This document shows positions 30,964-41,462 of a stretch of 64,000 nucleotides of DNA, piece after piece. The translations under genes and the position numbers were made by a program. The notes beneath the pieces are model-generated. The model ran no database searches, had not been told where the DNA came from, and saw only the letters and a program-made list of their open reading frames with translations. This DNA comes from Cryoendolithus antarcticus (lineage: Eukaryota > Ascomycota > Dothideomycetes > Cladosporiales > Cladosporiaceae): contig NAJO01000012.1 of the NCBI GenBank assembly GCA_002077065.1, positions 496,001-560,000 on the forward strand, given 5' to 3'. Each line of letters opens with the position of its first letter. Positions within the stretch are counted from its first letter, which is position 1.

Positions 30964-31988
30964 ATACGGAAGGAGAGGAGGGGAAGGGCGGTACTGCTCG
31001 TCAGCTGGGCAGGCTGGGCAGGCAGAAAAGTTGGGGCGAAGCACTCTAAGAGCTTGAGGGAAGCGTATAGCTAGCCGTACATACTGCATATCGCTCAGTG
31101 CGTCTTCCCAGGCTTCATGATCATCGTCAATGCTGACTTAACGTCTCTGTGGTCGTCCGGGCAATGCCGTCTGCTAGGGGGACGTACAAGTATGATTCCC
31201 TCGGTGGTGCTAGAGTCCATTTTGTCAGCTCGGTGCCCAGATTACTGTCAGTCCAGGACGGCAAGGCTAGGCAATGGTACGACATCGCTTGATAAAACTG
31301 CTTCCGCTTCGCAGTGTCTTTCATTGCCACTACTCCCTCGTTAAGATATCAACAAGCCCTCCAAGTCCATCTCCATCCCTGCCTTACAGCGAAGACAATA
31401 TACCCTCAAAATGCATCCTGAAGCTTTCAAAGCGCGTAAACCCTACAGCTTCCCCACCTGGAACTTCACCATTCCTGAGTCAACCGCGAGGCTGGCGAGC
31501 GAGCGTCCGAAAGGACCATGCCCGCGGCCTGGCCCACCGAAGCCGTGTCCCAACGCGCCAAAGCCGAACTAGGTGTCGAGGTTGAAGGATGGGCACCTCT
31601 GGTCCGGGCTAGAAGGTACTCAGAGGGGCGGAACATGGGTCGACCCTAGGATAGAGAGTGCACGCAGATGGAGGAAGTTTTCTTCAATCAAGGTATTAGA
31701 CGACAACAATAGCACCTACATGTCCAATACAAGGACCAGTACGCTTGTCATCTACGTTCCTGCCCGGCGAAGTCCTCTTGGAGGCGGCAGGAAGCCTCGT
31801 GCGCTGATCTGAACGGTCGCTTTATTGTCAAAGACCGCGATGCAGCTATGAGACGTGTGGTCCCACAGATAGACGGAGGTACTGCAGGTAGATTATGATT
31901 AACGAACAGGGCAGCGTCCGAGCGATACTATCATGGAAGTGCTATCTTGCTGACGTGGAACTTGCTGTGCTCTCACCCAAGTACTTCA
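30964..31988. other. Intergenic with one small candidate ORF
   Basis: Between convergent genes. Apart from the 53-codon ORF at 31411 I see nothing convincing. Confidence 0.45.
31411..31572 (+). CDS. Small proline-rich candidate protein
   Basis: A 53-residue ORF with a very good fungal start context (CTCAAAATG) after a CT-rich leader. The sequence starts MHPEAFKARKPYSFPTWNF and ends in a Pro/Lys/Cys tail (CPRPGPPKPCPNAPKPN). There is no signal peptide and no family I recognise. It could equally be a chance frame in a non-coding transcript. Confidence 0.35.
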   Translation: MHPEAFKARKPYSFPTWNFTIPESTARLASERPKGPCPRPGPPKPCPNAPKPN

Positions 31989-33230
31989 TCAATGATCTCC
32001 TAGCTGCCAGTGGCCATCGTCGATGACCTGCAGGATCGAGTTCACTACCTCACCCGGCCGTCTGTCAGGCTTAGAATCCTGTGGACTAGGCTCGGGCATC
32101 GGTACTGCTGTCGTATCTAGCACAGCGATTATCGGACTGCTTGCCGGTACAATGTCTATGGTACTTCCAATGGTCTTCGCCGGCGTGTTCCAGGTCGACA
32201 TGACCAGCGAGCCGCCCCAGCCAGTACTGAGGTTGACTAGTGAAGTCACTACTTCGGAATGTAGGCTAGGCGGGCTGTCTGTGATCGGAGACGAGCTTGG
32301 CGACGCATTGGGAACACTTGTGATCGGTAGCGCAGGCATGTTGGGAGCAGGGCCTGAAGTTGGCATGGCAGGAACTTGCGCAGTCGACAGTGGTGGACTG
32401 TCCGTGCTGGTCTCTGTTATGGGCTCGGGTACTGTTGTTGTCGTGTCGACGCTAGCCTCAGTGCTGGGAGCGCTCTCTACAGAGGTGACAGTACTAGTGC
32501 TGTCGGTGCTAATGGTCATCTCCAGAGTAATTGGCGTTGTCAACGCGATATCAAGGGAGGGGCGACTGGGCATTAGAATCGTAGTGGAACCCGTTTCGAC
32601 GGTGATGGTGGGTTGTTGGGGACTCGTGCTTGGCACAGTGTCTGTGATTTTCGTTGAAGCGGTCGTCCTGGGTAGAGCTGACGACACGTGCGTGTCCAAC
32701 AAATACGTCGTATCTTCATTGTAAATTGATATCGTCGACGGATGTAAAGCAGTACCCAACGAGCTCTCATCAATCATGCTGATTTTATTGTGGTCTACTA
32801 GCCATTCATCGTCCTTGCCTCGCTGCCCGGAAGCCACCATGGCCACGATGATGATGATGGTAAATGCAAGCACGGCCAGGAACACAAGAATCATCGCCCT
32901 CTTGTCTTTCCTAGTAAACTCTAGGCCTTGCTCATAGTCCACCTTACAAGCCATCACAGACGGTGTGGCCGCCAGCGGATGCAGCTTGATGGTGACTCCA
33001 GGCTGCGTGATGTCAGGCTGCTGGGCCTCAACATCTTGTAAAGAAGCGGGAGCGCGAGTGTCTCGCCATCGACGTTGCGACGGTCTTCTACTGGTCGCCA
33101 GATGCGCGAGGCCGTCGTCTATGAAATGGTCGATCCAGGAAACGTAGTCGACTGAGCTGCTGCGCGCTGAGGATGAGGGAGGTGTATGCGCCTGTGGAGA
33201 CGAGATGTCCCTGATGCTTGGGGTCGACAT
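31989..33230 (-). CDS. Single-pass membrane protein with Ser/Thr-rich ectodomain, unknown
   Basis: A single exon of 413 residues. The first ~110 residues are cytosolic-type and polar. A basic stretch (TRKDKR) precedes one strong membrane segment, AMILVFLAVLAFTIIIIVAMVA, at about residues 111-132. The following ~280 residues are Ser/Thr/Pro-rich and probably O-glycosylated. This suggests a type II surface protein of the mucin-like or wall-sensor kind. There is no cysteine-rich head such as a WSC domain, so a sensor role is not supported. I do not recognise the family. Confidence 0.7.
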   Translation of the reverse strand: MSTPSIRDISSPQAHTPPSSSARSSSVDYVSWIDHFIDDGLAHLATSRRPSQRRWRDTRAPASLQDVEAQQPDITQPGVTIKLHPLAATPSVMACKVDYEQGLEFTRKDKRAMILVFLAVLAFTIIIIVAMVASGQRGKDDEWLVDHNKISMIDESSLGTALHPSTISIYNEDTTYLLDTHVSSALPRTTASTKITDTVPSTSPQQPTITVETGSTTILMPSRPSLDIALTTPITLEMTISTDSTSTVTSVESAPSTEASVDTTTTVPEPITETSTDSPPLSTAQVPAMPTSGPAPNMPALPITSVPNASPSSSPITDSPPSLHSEVVTSLVNLSTGWGGSLVMSTWNTPAKTIGSTIDIVPASSPIIAVLDTTAVPMPEPSPQDSKPDRRPGEVVNSILQVIDDGHWQLGDH

Positions 33231-33499
33231 AGATAGCGCGTGGTTGATGACATTGATGACCAGTCATATCGTGTACTCAGGCGGTGTAAGCTTCCGCAGG
33301 AAGGAGCTGTCGAGAGCGCAGATTATTCACCAGACCGCTGCCAGTGACCATGTGCGCCGCCGACAATGTCGGGCTTCCGCTTCCTCGGCCGCAATAACGC
33401 AACAGACGTGAGAGATGGATTCACGCAGCACAACGCCTTTCAAACGGTTCGAAGGATCCAGATGGCCAAAGTCACGGACATCGTAAGCCCACCACCACA

Positions 33500-34086
33500 T
33501 TACCTCCCCGCCCAGATCCCACTCCCAACGCCCCTGCCCCTCTCATTCACCGGCCTCTTCGCCACCTTGCCCTGCGCCTTTACTCCCTCCACAACCCTCT
33601 CCCTCCCCGTTTCGACCACAACACCCCCTACAATCATCTCCCCGAGCACAGCATGCAGGGTCTCGAAATTGAAGATCAGATCCAGCTCACAGACATCCTC
33701 GAACAGGTAGTCCAGACTTTCTACGAAGACGTGGATGAGATCTAGCAAGGCCAGGGGAGATTCTGTGGAGGTCGAGATGACGATGAAGTAGAGGGTGGCG
33801 TAGTGGCGGTATGTCACCAGGGACGGAGCATCGTTGGACTCCTGAGCAGTATTCGAAGACGGGGCGAGGAGTGGTGGAAGTGGCAAGAAGTTACAACTGC
33901 TTGATGGTCGGGCGGAGACGAGGGTAAAGATCTCGGAGATGAGACGTTGTTGGACTGAGGTGTCCTGGGGGTTGAGGTCAGTGATTGCATCATGTGAGGG
34001 CCAGCCGGGAGGAGTACAAGTTGTGTGTAGAATTTCGTCAGGCGAGGCTGGCCATTATTATTGAAGACCAACACTGCGTTGATCAT
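33500..34086 (-). CDS. APS3: AP-3 complex sigma subunit
   Basis: The small subunit of the AP-3 adaptor, which sorts cargo from the Golgi to the vacuole. Exons are 34018-34086 and 33500-33964, with a 53-nt GT-AG intron joining in phase 0 (177 residues). The start MINAVLVFNNNGQPRLTKFY is diagnostic. The clathrin-adaptor small-chain signature appears as VTYRHYATLYF. FIVISTSTESPLALLDLIHVFVE, CELDLIFNFETLHAVLGEMI and GGVVVET complete the longin-like fold. An insert of about 25 residues (PPLLAPSSNTAQESNDAPS) precedes the signature, as in other filamentous fungi. The gene is divergent from leucyl-tRNA synthetase with 273 bp between start codons. Confidence 0.95.
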
Positions 34087-34359
34087 CGTCGTGGTCTCGA
34101 TATCGCCTTCGTGTTTATTGCACACGAGCCCAAATGGCGATATGAGTTGCAGCCAGCGAAGTGATGGTCCAAGCTCCACTGCAGACCAGATTTTTGGGGG
34201 TCACTCGAGCACATGCATTGGAGCACTCTAGCTACACCACACATTACTCACGACCAGACCCCGTGACTCACCACGCCGTTCCCACGCTCTTTAATCCCGC
34301 CCTCGCGCGGTCTGCGCCTGTTCTCTTCTCTCCGCAATCTACAGCATCAACCACCCAGC

Positions 34360-37300
34360 ATGGCCGCCCAAGCAACACAGTCCGCCGTCGACCCCTCGGT
34401 AGCCCCCACCAGCGGCACTTTGAAACTCGAAAACACGGACAAGCGTGACACCCTGATCGCCTCGGAAAAGAAGTATCAGAAAGCGTGGGCCTCGTCCAAG
34501 ATCTTCCAGCAAGACGCGCCCTCCCTCCAAGATGTGCCCTTCCACTCCATCTCACCGGCCGAGCTGCGGAAGAAGCACCCCAAGTACATGGTCACCATGG
34601 CGTATCCCTACGTTAACGGCTCGCCTCACGCGGGGCATTCGTTCACGGCCTCGAAATTGGAGTTCGCGATAGGATGGGCGAGGATGAAGGGCATGCGAGC
34701 GTTGTATCCTCAGGGCTATCATTGCACGGGCATGCCGATCAAGGCTTGTGCGGATAAGTTGGTCAGGGAGATTGAGATGTTCGGCAAGAACTTCGAGAAC
34801 TGCCCTGCTGAAGCTGTGCAAGACGAGGGTGCTGGGAAAGAGAATGGCGCCCCGCCTGCCCCAGTGCAAGGCGTAACAAAGACAGACATCACCAAGTTCG
34901 GCGCCAAAAAGAGCAAAGTGAACAGCAAGACTAACGTAGCTCTCAAATACCAGTTTCAAGTCATGCTCGCGCAAGGCGTGCCTCTGGAAGAGATCCACCG
35001 CTTTGCCGAGCCAGCGCACTGGCTCGAGTACTTCCCTCCGCTCTGGAAGCGCGATCTCGATGGTCTGGGCTGCCGGATCGACTGGCGGCGAAGCATGGTC
35101 ACCACAGACGCGAACCCATACTACGACGCCTTTGTACGATGGCAGATGAACCGCCTCAAGGAACTGGGCAAGATCAAGTTCGGCAAGCGGTATACGGTCT
35201 ACTCGCCAAAAGATGGGCAGGCGTGTATGGATCACGACCGGCAAAGCGGGGAGGGTGTGACTGTACAGGAGTACACTGCGCTGAAGTTGAAGGTCAAGGA
35301 ATGGCCGGAGGTTGCGAAGGCGAAGCTTGAGGGCAAGATTCCAGAAGGTGCCAGCGTGTACTTCGTGCCTGCTACTTTGCGGCCGGAGACGATGTATGGA
35401 CAGACTTGCTGTTTCGTGGGGCCGAGTATACAGTATGGAATCTTTGAGGTCGAGAAGGGCAAGGAGTATTATTTCATTTCGGATCGGGCGGCGAGGAATA
35501 TGGCTTTCCAGAATATATTTTCTAAGTGGGGTGAGTTCCCCAAGGTGGCCGAGTTGCAAGGCTCGGAGGTGGTTGGCACGCTCGTGAACGCGCCGCTGTC
35601 GATACACAAGGAGGGTGTACGAATCCTGCCTATGGAGTCTGTCAAGGCATCGAAAGGCACGGGTGTCGTCACGAGCGTGCCATCAGACTCCCCTGACGAT
35701 TACGCGACGATGATGGACTTGGCGAAGAAGGCGGACTACTACAAGATCAAGAAGACGTGGGCTGAGCTTGAGATTTTGCCTATAATCGAGACGCCTTCAT
35801 ACGGTAACTTGACAGCCAAGTTTCTCGTCGAGTCGATGAAGATCAACTCGCCGAAGGACGCGAAGCAGCTTGCTGAAGCCAAGGATCTAGCGTACAAGGA
35901 GGGCTTCTACAAGGGCAAGATGGTCTATGGTGAATTCACAGGCAAGTCCGTGGAGGAGGCCAAGCCTCTGGTACGACAACAGCTCATCGACTCGAATGAG
36001 GCATTTGCGTACGCAGAGCCGGATGGTCTTGTTATGAGCAGATCAGGCGACGAGTGCGTGGCTGGTCATCTCGACCAGTGGTTCATGAACTATGGTTCAC
36101 CTGAGAAGAGCGGTGATCAAACATGGCAGCCTGAGGTGCTGAAACATCTAATGAACGAAGACGGCAAGGGTCTCAGTACTTTCAGCACAGAAACGAAGAA
36201 CGCTTTCGAGCAAGTGCTCTGGTGGCTGAGTCAATGGGCGTGTGCGAGATCCTATGGTCTCGGAACGAAGCTACCCTGGGACAAGTCGCAGCTTGTGGAG
36301 TCCTTGTCAGACAGCACGATCTACCCAGCTTACTACACCATCGCCCACCTCCTACACGGCGACATCTTCGGGAAGACGCGTGGAGTCCTAGACGTGGCGG
36401 CCGAAGACATGACAGACGAGACCTGGGACTACCTGTTCTGCCGGACTGAGGACTTGCCCACCGATACGAAGATCACAAAAGAGAAGCTCCAAGCAATGCG
36501 CCGCGAGTTCGAGTACTGGTACCCCCTGGACGTGCGGATATCTGGCAAGGACTTGATTCAGAATCATCTAACTTTCTTGCTTTATGTCCACATTGCTCTC
36601 TTCCCCAAGGATTACTGGCCACGTGGCATCCGAGTGAACGGTCATCTCCTGCTCAACGGCGAGAAAATGTCGAAATCCACTGGCAACTTCCTGACTCTGT
36701 ACGATGCGACGGCAAAATTCGGCGCCGACGCTACACGTATCGCGTTGGCAGACGCAGGCGATACGATGGAAGACGCCAACTTCGAAGAGAGTGTCGCAAA
36801 CGCCAACATCCTGCGAATGTACGAGCTCAGGCAATGGTGCGAGAGCGTCATCCTCGATGCCCGGATCCTCAAAGACTCCGAGACCTACGCGCAAGTCAAG
36901 GACGCCGAGCGGCACAAGAATAACGACTCCATCCAACGCACTGGCCCGATCCTCTTCTGGGACTCCCTGTTCGAGAACGAACTCAACGGCCTAGTGGAGG
37001 AAACACGGACGCAGTACGAGGCTACGAACTATAAAGCTGCGCTCAAATCCGGACTGTATGATTTCACTGGCGCGAGGGACTTCTACCGCGAAGTCACGAA
37101 GGCCGCAGGCATAGGCATGCACGCTGATCTCATCAAGCGGTACGTTGAGCTACAGGCGCTCATGGTGGCTGTAGTGGCGCCGCATTGGAGCGAGCATATC
37201 TGGCTTGAGGTGCTCAAACAACCCGATACGGTCCAGAACGCCAGGTTCGCCGAGGCGAGGGAGCAGAAAGCTGACCTCGGTGCGGCGAGGGAGTACGTCC

Positions 37301-37836
37301 GCAACACATCTTCCAGCATCACGTCTGCGGAAGGTGCGCAGCTGAAGCGTATGGCGAAGGGAAAGAGCACATCCTATGACCCGAAGAAGGAGAAGAGGCT
37401 GAGTATCTTCTGCGCGCTGAAGTACCCTGCTTGGCAAGACGGCATCATCGACACCGTCCGCAAGAACTTTTCAAACATGAGTCTGGACATGACGGCTGTC
37501 AGCAAATCTATCCCCAAACCCGAGACCAAGCGCGCCATGCCGTTCGTCCAGCACCTGAAGAAGCAGCTCGACACCGGTGTCTCACCGGGCACGGTTTTCG
37601 AACGCAAGTTGGCTTTTGACGAGGTTGAAGTGTTGAAGGAGATGGTGCCGGGATTGAGGCAGACTGTGCAGAAATGCCAGACGGTTGAGCTGGTTTTGGT
37701 CGATGAGGGCGGGAAGACTGGGGAAGTGGTGGGAGGGACCGAAGAGGGTGGTTTGGGGCAGAAGAGGGAGGGGTTGCCGGCTAGCGCTGAGGGGGCGGTG
37801 CCTGGTGGGCCGACGTTCTTCTTTGAGAATATTTGA
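34360..37836 (+). CDS. CDC60: Cytosolic leucyl-tRNA synthetase
   Basis: The product charges tRNA-Leu with leucine in the cytosol. A single uninterrupted exon of 1158 residues, slightly longer than yeast Cdc60 (about 1090). The class I HIGH signature is AYPYVNGSPHAGH (HAGH at 90-93). KMSKS is exact at 769-773 in NGEKMSKSTGNF. The editing (CP1) domain lies between, with LRPETMYGQT and GTGVVTSVPSDSPDDY, the latter containing the conserved threonine-rich and aspartate editing-site elements of eukaryotic LeuRS. The C terminus has the eukaryote-type extension and ends with a Gly-rich tail. The size and the absence of a targeting peptide point to the cytosolic rather than the mitochondrial enzyme. 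Confidence 0.97.
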   Translation: MAAQATQSAVDPSVAPTSGTLKLENTDKRDTLIASEKKYQKAWASSKIFQQDAPSLQDVPFHSISPAELRKKHPKYMVTMAYPYVNGSPHAGHSFTASKLEFAIGWARMKGMRALYPQGYHCTGMPIKACADKLVREIEMFGKNFENCPAEAVQDEGAGKENGAPPAPVQGVTKTDITKFGAKKSKVNSKTNVALKYQFQVMLAQGVPLEEIHRFAEPAHWLEYFPPLWKRDLDGLGCRIDWRRSMVTTDANPYYDAFVRWQMNRLKELGKIKFGKRYTVYSPKDGQACMDHDRQSGEGVTVQEYTALKLKVKEWPEVAKAKLEGKIPEGASVYFVPATLRPETMYGQTCCFVGPSIQYGIFEVEKGKEYYFISDRAARNMAFQNIFSKWGEFPKVAELQGSEVVGTLVNAPLSIHKEGVRILPMESVKASKGTGVVTSVPSDSPDDYATMMDLAKKADYYKIKKTWAELEILPIIETPSYGNLTAKFLVESMKINSPKDAKQLAEAKDLAYKEGFYKGKMVYGEFTGKSVEEAKPLVRQQLIDSNEAFAYAEPDGLVMSRSGDECVAGHLDQWFMNYGSPEKSGDQTWQPEVLKHLMNEDGKGLSTFSTETKNAFEQVLWWLSQWACARSYGLGTKLPWDKSQLVESLSDSTIYPAYYTIAHLLHGDIFGKTRGVLDVAAEDMTDETWDYLFCRTEDLPTDTKITKEKLQAMRREFEYWYPLDVRISGKDLIQNHLTFLLYVHIALFPKDYWPRGIRVNGHLLLNGEKMSKSTGNFLTLYDATAKFGADATRIALADAGDTMEDANFEESVANANILRMYELRQWCESVILDARILKDSETYAQVKDAERHKNNDSIQRTGPILFWDSLFENELNGLVEETRTQYEATNYKAALKSGLYDFTGARDFYREVTKAAGIGMHADLIKRYVELQALMVAVVAPHWSEHIWLEVLKQPDTVQNARFAEAREQKADLGAAREYVRNTSSSITSAEGAQLKRMAKGKSTSYDPKKEKRLSIFCALKYPAWQDGIIDTVRKNFSNMSLDMTAVSKSIPKPETKRAMPFVQHLKKQLDTGVSPGTVFERKLAFDEVEVLKEMVPGLRQTVQKCQTVELVLVDEGGKTGEVVGGTEEGGLGQKREGLPASAEGAVPGGPTFFFENI

Positions 37837-38276
37837 GAGGAAGGAAAGGAGGAGGAGGATGGCGTGAGCGCTTACGGGATGTAGCCAGGCAATCATGTGC
37901 CTGCTGGTAGAGCCTGAAGGCTCTCTATCGGAGGGGAAGATATACATATGTGCCTCACGTCGAGACCGCAATTGCGCACGCTAGGTACTCGAAGCGCTGT
38001 ACTCTCCTCTTGATAGTTCACATAGTGGCGGTAGAAATGGAAATGTGTCACGTGACACCGCGTTCCACTCTACGCGACTTCCCCCCACGTACCTTCCTCC
38101 ACGAACGATAAAGTTCGCCACATGCTGCCTCCGGTCTGCACGAGCCAATCTCCACTCTACCAGACACCCTCCTCCCCTGCACTACAGCAAACATCCTTCC
38201 TCCACCATACTTGCCACCGCCGTTCCGCACTGTCCCATAGACCACATACATCTGCCTTCCTCGTACTGCAGCGACA
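37837..38276. other. Intergenic, RAD7 promoter
   Basis: 440 bp with a 14-bp perfect palindrome containing CACGTG and a CT-rich leader before the RAD7 start codon. I see no gene. Confidence 0.5.
38045..38058. promoter_or_regulatory. Palindromic E-box
   Basis: GTGTCACGTGACAC is a perfect 14-bp palindrome. Its TCACGTGA core is the type of site bound by bHLH factors such as Cbf1. It lies about 220 bp upstream of the RAD7 ATG. Confidence 0.5.
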
Positions 38277-40265
38277 ATGTCCGGCCGCCGCAATGGCAAC
38301 CGCATCCGCGGCCCTCAATCCGCTCTGACAGACTTCTTGGCCGCGAACAATATCTCCGCTGCGCAGATTCGGGATGACCATGAAAGGCGACAGAGGGAGG
38401 CTCGCAATAATGGGGAGGGATCCTCGACTGCTGCGGGCGCAGAGGCTACGCCCGCGATTGGGGAGGACGGTGCAGACGAGGATGTGGTGGAGAGAGACGA
38501 GGAGGAAGAGGAGAGGGTGAGGGTAGAGAGCAAGAAGAGGAAGAGGAAAGGGGAGGTGGAGGCGCTTGAGAAGATCAAGAAGGCTAAAGCGGGCAAGGGC
38601 AAAGGCAAAGAGGAGAAGGGGAAGTGGAAGGGGAAGGGCAAGGGCAAGGCGCAGGGGAAGAAGGGGAAGAAAGGCGATCCTGATGAGGACGACGACGACG
38701 GCGACTCGGACGACGACTTCGACCCCGATGACCTCGGCCGCGACATGTACAAGAAATCCCGTCCTCTGCCAGGCCAATTCGAGCACTGCGAAATCTGCAG
38801 CAAACGCTTCACAGTAACACCCTACAACATCGAAGGGCCCGATGGTGGCCTAGTCTGCACGCCCTGCGGCAAGGAGCTGAAGAAGGACGTCAAAGCTGAG
38901 AAGAAGTCCGCTGCGAAGCAGCCGCAAGGCCGGAAGAGGAGGAAGCTGGAATCGGATCGTCTGGACGGACTGGTCAATCGAGGGGCGAAGAGCTTGCAGC
39001 AGATGTGCATTGAGACTGTGGCTAAGCATCACGATGATGTGGAGGAGTTGGGAGATATGCCCGCGCCGCTTGTCGAGCGGCTGAGCCAGATTTTCAGCAA
39101 GCAGCGGGTGCTGAAGCCAAAAACTCTGCCGCTTTTCTTGCGCCCGGATCTGCAGAGCGTGGTATTGCATGATGCCGCGTATCTGGAAGCGGACGATTAC
39201 AAGCAGATATTTGCCGTTGTGCCGAATGTTCAGAAGCTGGTGCTGGGGAATACGTGTCAGATGAAGGACGAGGCGATGGAGTATATGCTTGAGCGATGTC
39301 TGAAATTGAAGCACGTGCAGCTTTATGCGAGTAATCTGGTGAGTACGGAGATGTGGGAGAAGTTCTTCACGGTGATGGGAGGGAGGCTGGAGAGTCTGGC
39401 GTTGAAGTGGCTGGATAATGCGCTTGAGGACGAGAGTGTGGAGATTATGGCTAGGGAGTGCAGGAACGTTAGGAGGCTGAAGTTCAAGCTTTGTCGCAGG
39501 CTGGGCGAGAGAGCCGTGGTTGCTATCGCGACCCTACCGAAGCTGCAGCACCTCTCCCTCCAGTTGTCTCGAGACGTCAGCAACGAAGCGCTGATCAGCC
39601 TGGTTGAGCAACGCGGACCAAAGCTCCTCACCCTCTCCCTTGAGAAGTTCCTCGACGCCGACGAAACACTCCTCTCCGCCATCCACGATCATTGCCGCTC
39701 TCTACAGAAACTCCGCGTCTCCGAAAACGACACCGTCACCGATGCTGCTTTCACATCCCTCTTCACAGCCTGGCCAAACCCGCCCCTAGTATTCGCGGAC
39801 TTCAACGCCACTCGCGATATCGACAACAACAATTCGGACGGTCCGCTCGAAGATCCCATCGGTCTCGGATCCGCTGGTTTCACGGCGCTGATGGCGCATT
39901 CCGGGCAGGCGTTGAAGCATTTGGATATCTCGTCCTGTCGGCACATTGACATCGTCGCTCTCAGTGAAGCCTTCTGCTCGCCAGATGCCGTGTACCCGGC
40001 GCTGGAATATATCAATGTGTCATTCTGCAGTCGAGTGGATACGGAGGTCGTGGAGGGCATTTTCAAGGCTTGTCCGGCACTCAAGAAGCTCGTCGCTTTT
40101 GGGTGCTTTGATGTGGGTGCTGTGAGGGTGCCCGGGAGTGTGGTTCTCATTGGGGTGCCGAGGGCGAGGGAGGGGATTGAGCAGTTTGGTGGGTACTTTG
40201 ACGGGGGTGGGGAGGGGATGCAGGGACTTGAGATCGGGGGAATGGCTGTTGAGGTGAGTGCTTGA
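38277..40265 (+). CDS. RAD7: RAD7-like nucleotide excision repair protein
   Basis: A single exon of 662 residues. With Rad16, yeast Rad7 forms the damage-recognition and ubiquitin-ligase complex for global-genome repair. The N terminus has RGPQSALTDFLAANNIS, typical of Rad7 orthologs, then an acidic and Lys/Gly-rich low-complexity stretch (about 80-160). A putative zinc ribbon follows: CEICSKRF at about 171 and CTPCGKEL further on. From about 240 to the end there are leucine-rich repeats of the cysteine-containing type seen in F-box partners: LESLALKWLDN, LKFKLCRRLGE, LQHLSLQLSRDVSN, LKHLDISSCRHID, LEYINVSFCSRVD. The order and length match fungal Rad7. Confidence 0.93.
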   Translation: MSGRRNGNRIRGPQSALTDFLAANNISAAQIRDDHERRQREARNNGEGSSTAAGAEATPAIGEDGADEDVVERDEEEEERVRVESKKRKRKGEVEALEKIKKAKAGKGKGKEEKGKWKGKGKGKAQGKKGKKGDPDEDDDDGDSDDDFDPDDLGRDMYKKSRPLPGQFEHCEICSKRFTVTPYNIEGPDGGLVCTPCGKELKKDVKAEKKSAAKQPQGRKRRKLESDRLDGLVNRGAKSLQQMCIETVAKHHDDVEELGDMPAPLVERLSQIFSKQRVLKPKTLPLFLRPDLQSVVLHDAAYLEADDYKQIFAVVPNVQKLVLGNTCQMKDEAMEYMLERCLKLKHVQLYASNLVSTEMWEKFFTVMGGRLESLALKWLDNALEDESVEIMARECRNVRRLKFKLCRRLGERAVVAIATLPKLQHLSLQLSRDVSNEALISLVEQRGPKLLTLSLEKFLDADETLLSAIHDHCRSLQKLRVSENDTVTDAAFTSLFTAWPNPPLVFADFNATRDIDNNNSDGPLEDPIGLGSAGFTALMAHSGQALKHLDISSCRHIDIVALSEAFCSPDAVYPALEYINVSFCSRVDTEVVEGIFKACPALKKLVAFGCFDVGAVRVPGSVVLIGVPRAREGIEQFGGYFDGGGEGMQGLEIGGMAVEVSA

Positions 40266-40616
40266 GGGGGCGATTGTCAATGCGCTTGGGGGCTCTGTTT
40301 GCTGGGAAGGAGCGTTCGGTGAACGTTGCTGAATGGATTGAGCGGGCGCTTGGGACTGATATTGACGATGTCATAGCTGGGCGGACAATACCTGAGGCGT
40401 TACCACAAGGGCTGTCAATGAAGACCTATGCGACGATCACATGGCATTATCCCTTCCCTTCTCTCCCATCCTTCACGTGACAATGCCATCGACAACGGCA
40501 CGTGCCAATATAACAAGGCCATGCAAGCTCATCACCGCCCTCCGCCCTCAAAGCTCACTTACTTTCTCCTCTCCTCATCAACCTCACCCTCATCAACACA
40601 CCCTCCACCCTCAACT
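40266..40616. other. Intergenic leader region
   Basis: 351 bp between RAD7 and the next gene. The right part is strongly CT-rich and is probably the 5' leader. It is open in the downstream frame from an ATG at 40428 but does not look like protein. Confidence 0.5.
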
Positions 40617-41462
40617 ATGACAACGCCGAGTAAAGCGAATACCACCAAGCCTCTCCCACCATCGCCCTTCGCCATGTTCGACCCCAAGCTCAAAACGCCC
40701 TTCTCCTCGCCACTGTCGACGTCGCCGGACTCATCGCCCAAGACGCAGTCAAGTGATCGTTCGTCCGCCAAATCGGTCAAATCGGTCCACAAGCCCCTCC
40801 CACCTCCACCAATAGAAGCCAGCAAGGTAAACCTCCCCCAATCCCCCTCTTCCTCCCTTATCGGTGATGCGGCGGCGGTGGTAGCACCAACAGTTCCCCT
40901 TCCTCCTTTCCAACAGCCTGACTCTCAGCCACCCAAGACATCCTCCTCCTTGCCTCACTCAACGGCAACTGCGACTTCGAGCATCATCGTCATCCCCGCT
41001 CGGCCCCCGACAGCCATCGCCAAAGACCTCTTCGACGCTTTAGAGGACTTGTACAACCAGAATCCGCTCGCGTTCTGGGAAGGGCTGAGAGCGCATAATC
41101 TCGAAGCGGAGATCCGGTTCGACCGCATGACGATCACGGGTAAGTTTCCTCCCCCAATCGAGGGGCAGCCGATGCGGGAGTTTATTGGAGGGAGGCCGCC
41201 GAGTGGGGACGCGGAGGGGAGTGAGAAGGGTGTTGGGAGGCACAATTTCCGGGACTTCTTCAAGGGTCAGGAAAGGATTAAGCAATGGGTTGGCGCGAGT
41301 GGTGATGGTGAGAACGGGCCTGGCCATGCCATGGGTGGACTCGGAGGGGCAATGGGAGATGGCGAGGGAGGTCGTAGGGTGAGCGATGGGAGTAATGAGG
41401 AGGGGAAGACGTTGAGGAGGCTGAAGGGGATTTTGCGTGGTAAGGGAGGGGCGACGAAGTGA
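40617..41462 (+). CDS. Proline-rich protein of unknown function
   Basis: 281 residues from the ATG at 40617. An in-frame ATG at 40428 exists, but the sequence between is CT-rich leader. The N-terminal half is Ser/Pro-rich with KPLPPSP and HKPLPPPP motifs that could bind SH3 domains. A compact conserved-looking segment follows at about 120-165: AIAKDLFDALEDLYNQNPLAFWEGL, HNLEAEIRFDRMTITG and KFPPPIEG. The C terminus is Gly/Lys-rich. No catalytic motif, signal peptide or membrane segment is present. The family is unrecognised. Confidence 0.7.
   Translation: MTTPSKANTTKPLPPSPFAMFDPKLKTPFSSPLSTSPDSSPKTQSSDRSSAKSVKSVHKPLPPPPIEASKVNLPQSPSSSLIGDAAAVVAPTVPLPPFQQPDSQPPKTSSSLPHSTATATSSIIVIPARPPTAIAKDLFDALEDLYNQNPLAFWEGLRAHNLEAEIRFDRMTITGKFPPPIEGQPMREFIGGRPPSGDAEGSEKGVGRHNFRDFFKGQERIKQWVGASGDGENGPGHAMGGLGGAMGDGEGGRRVSDGSNEEGKTLRRLKGILRGKGGATK

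Noticed and set aside
34552..35607. A 351-codon minus-strand ORF
   Set aside because: It is the antisense shadow of leucyl-tRNA synthetase, which is unambiguous.
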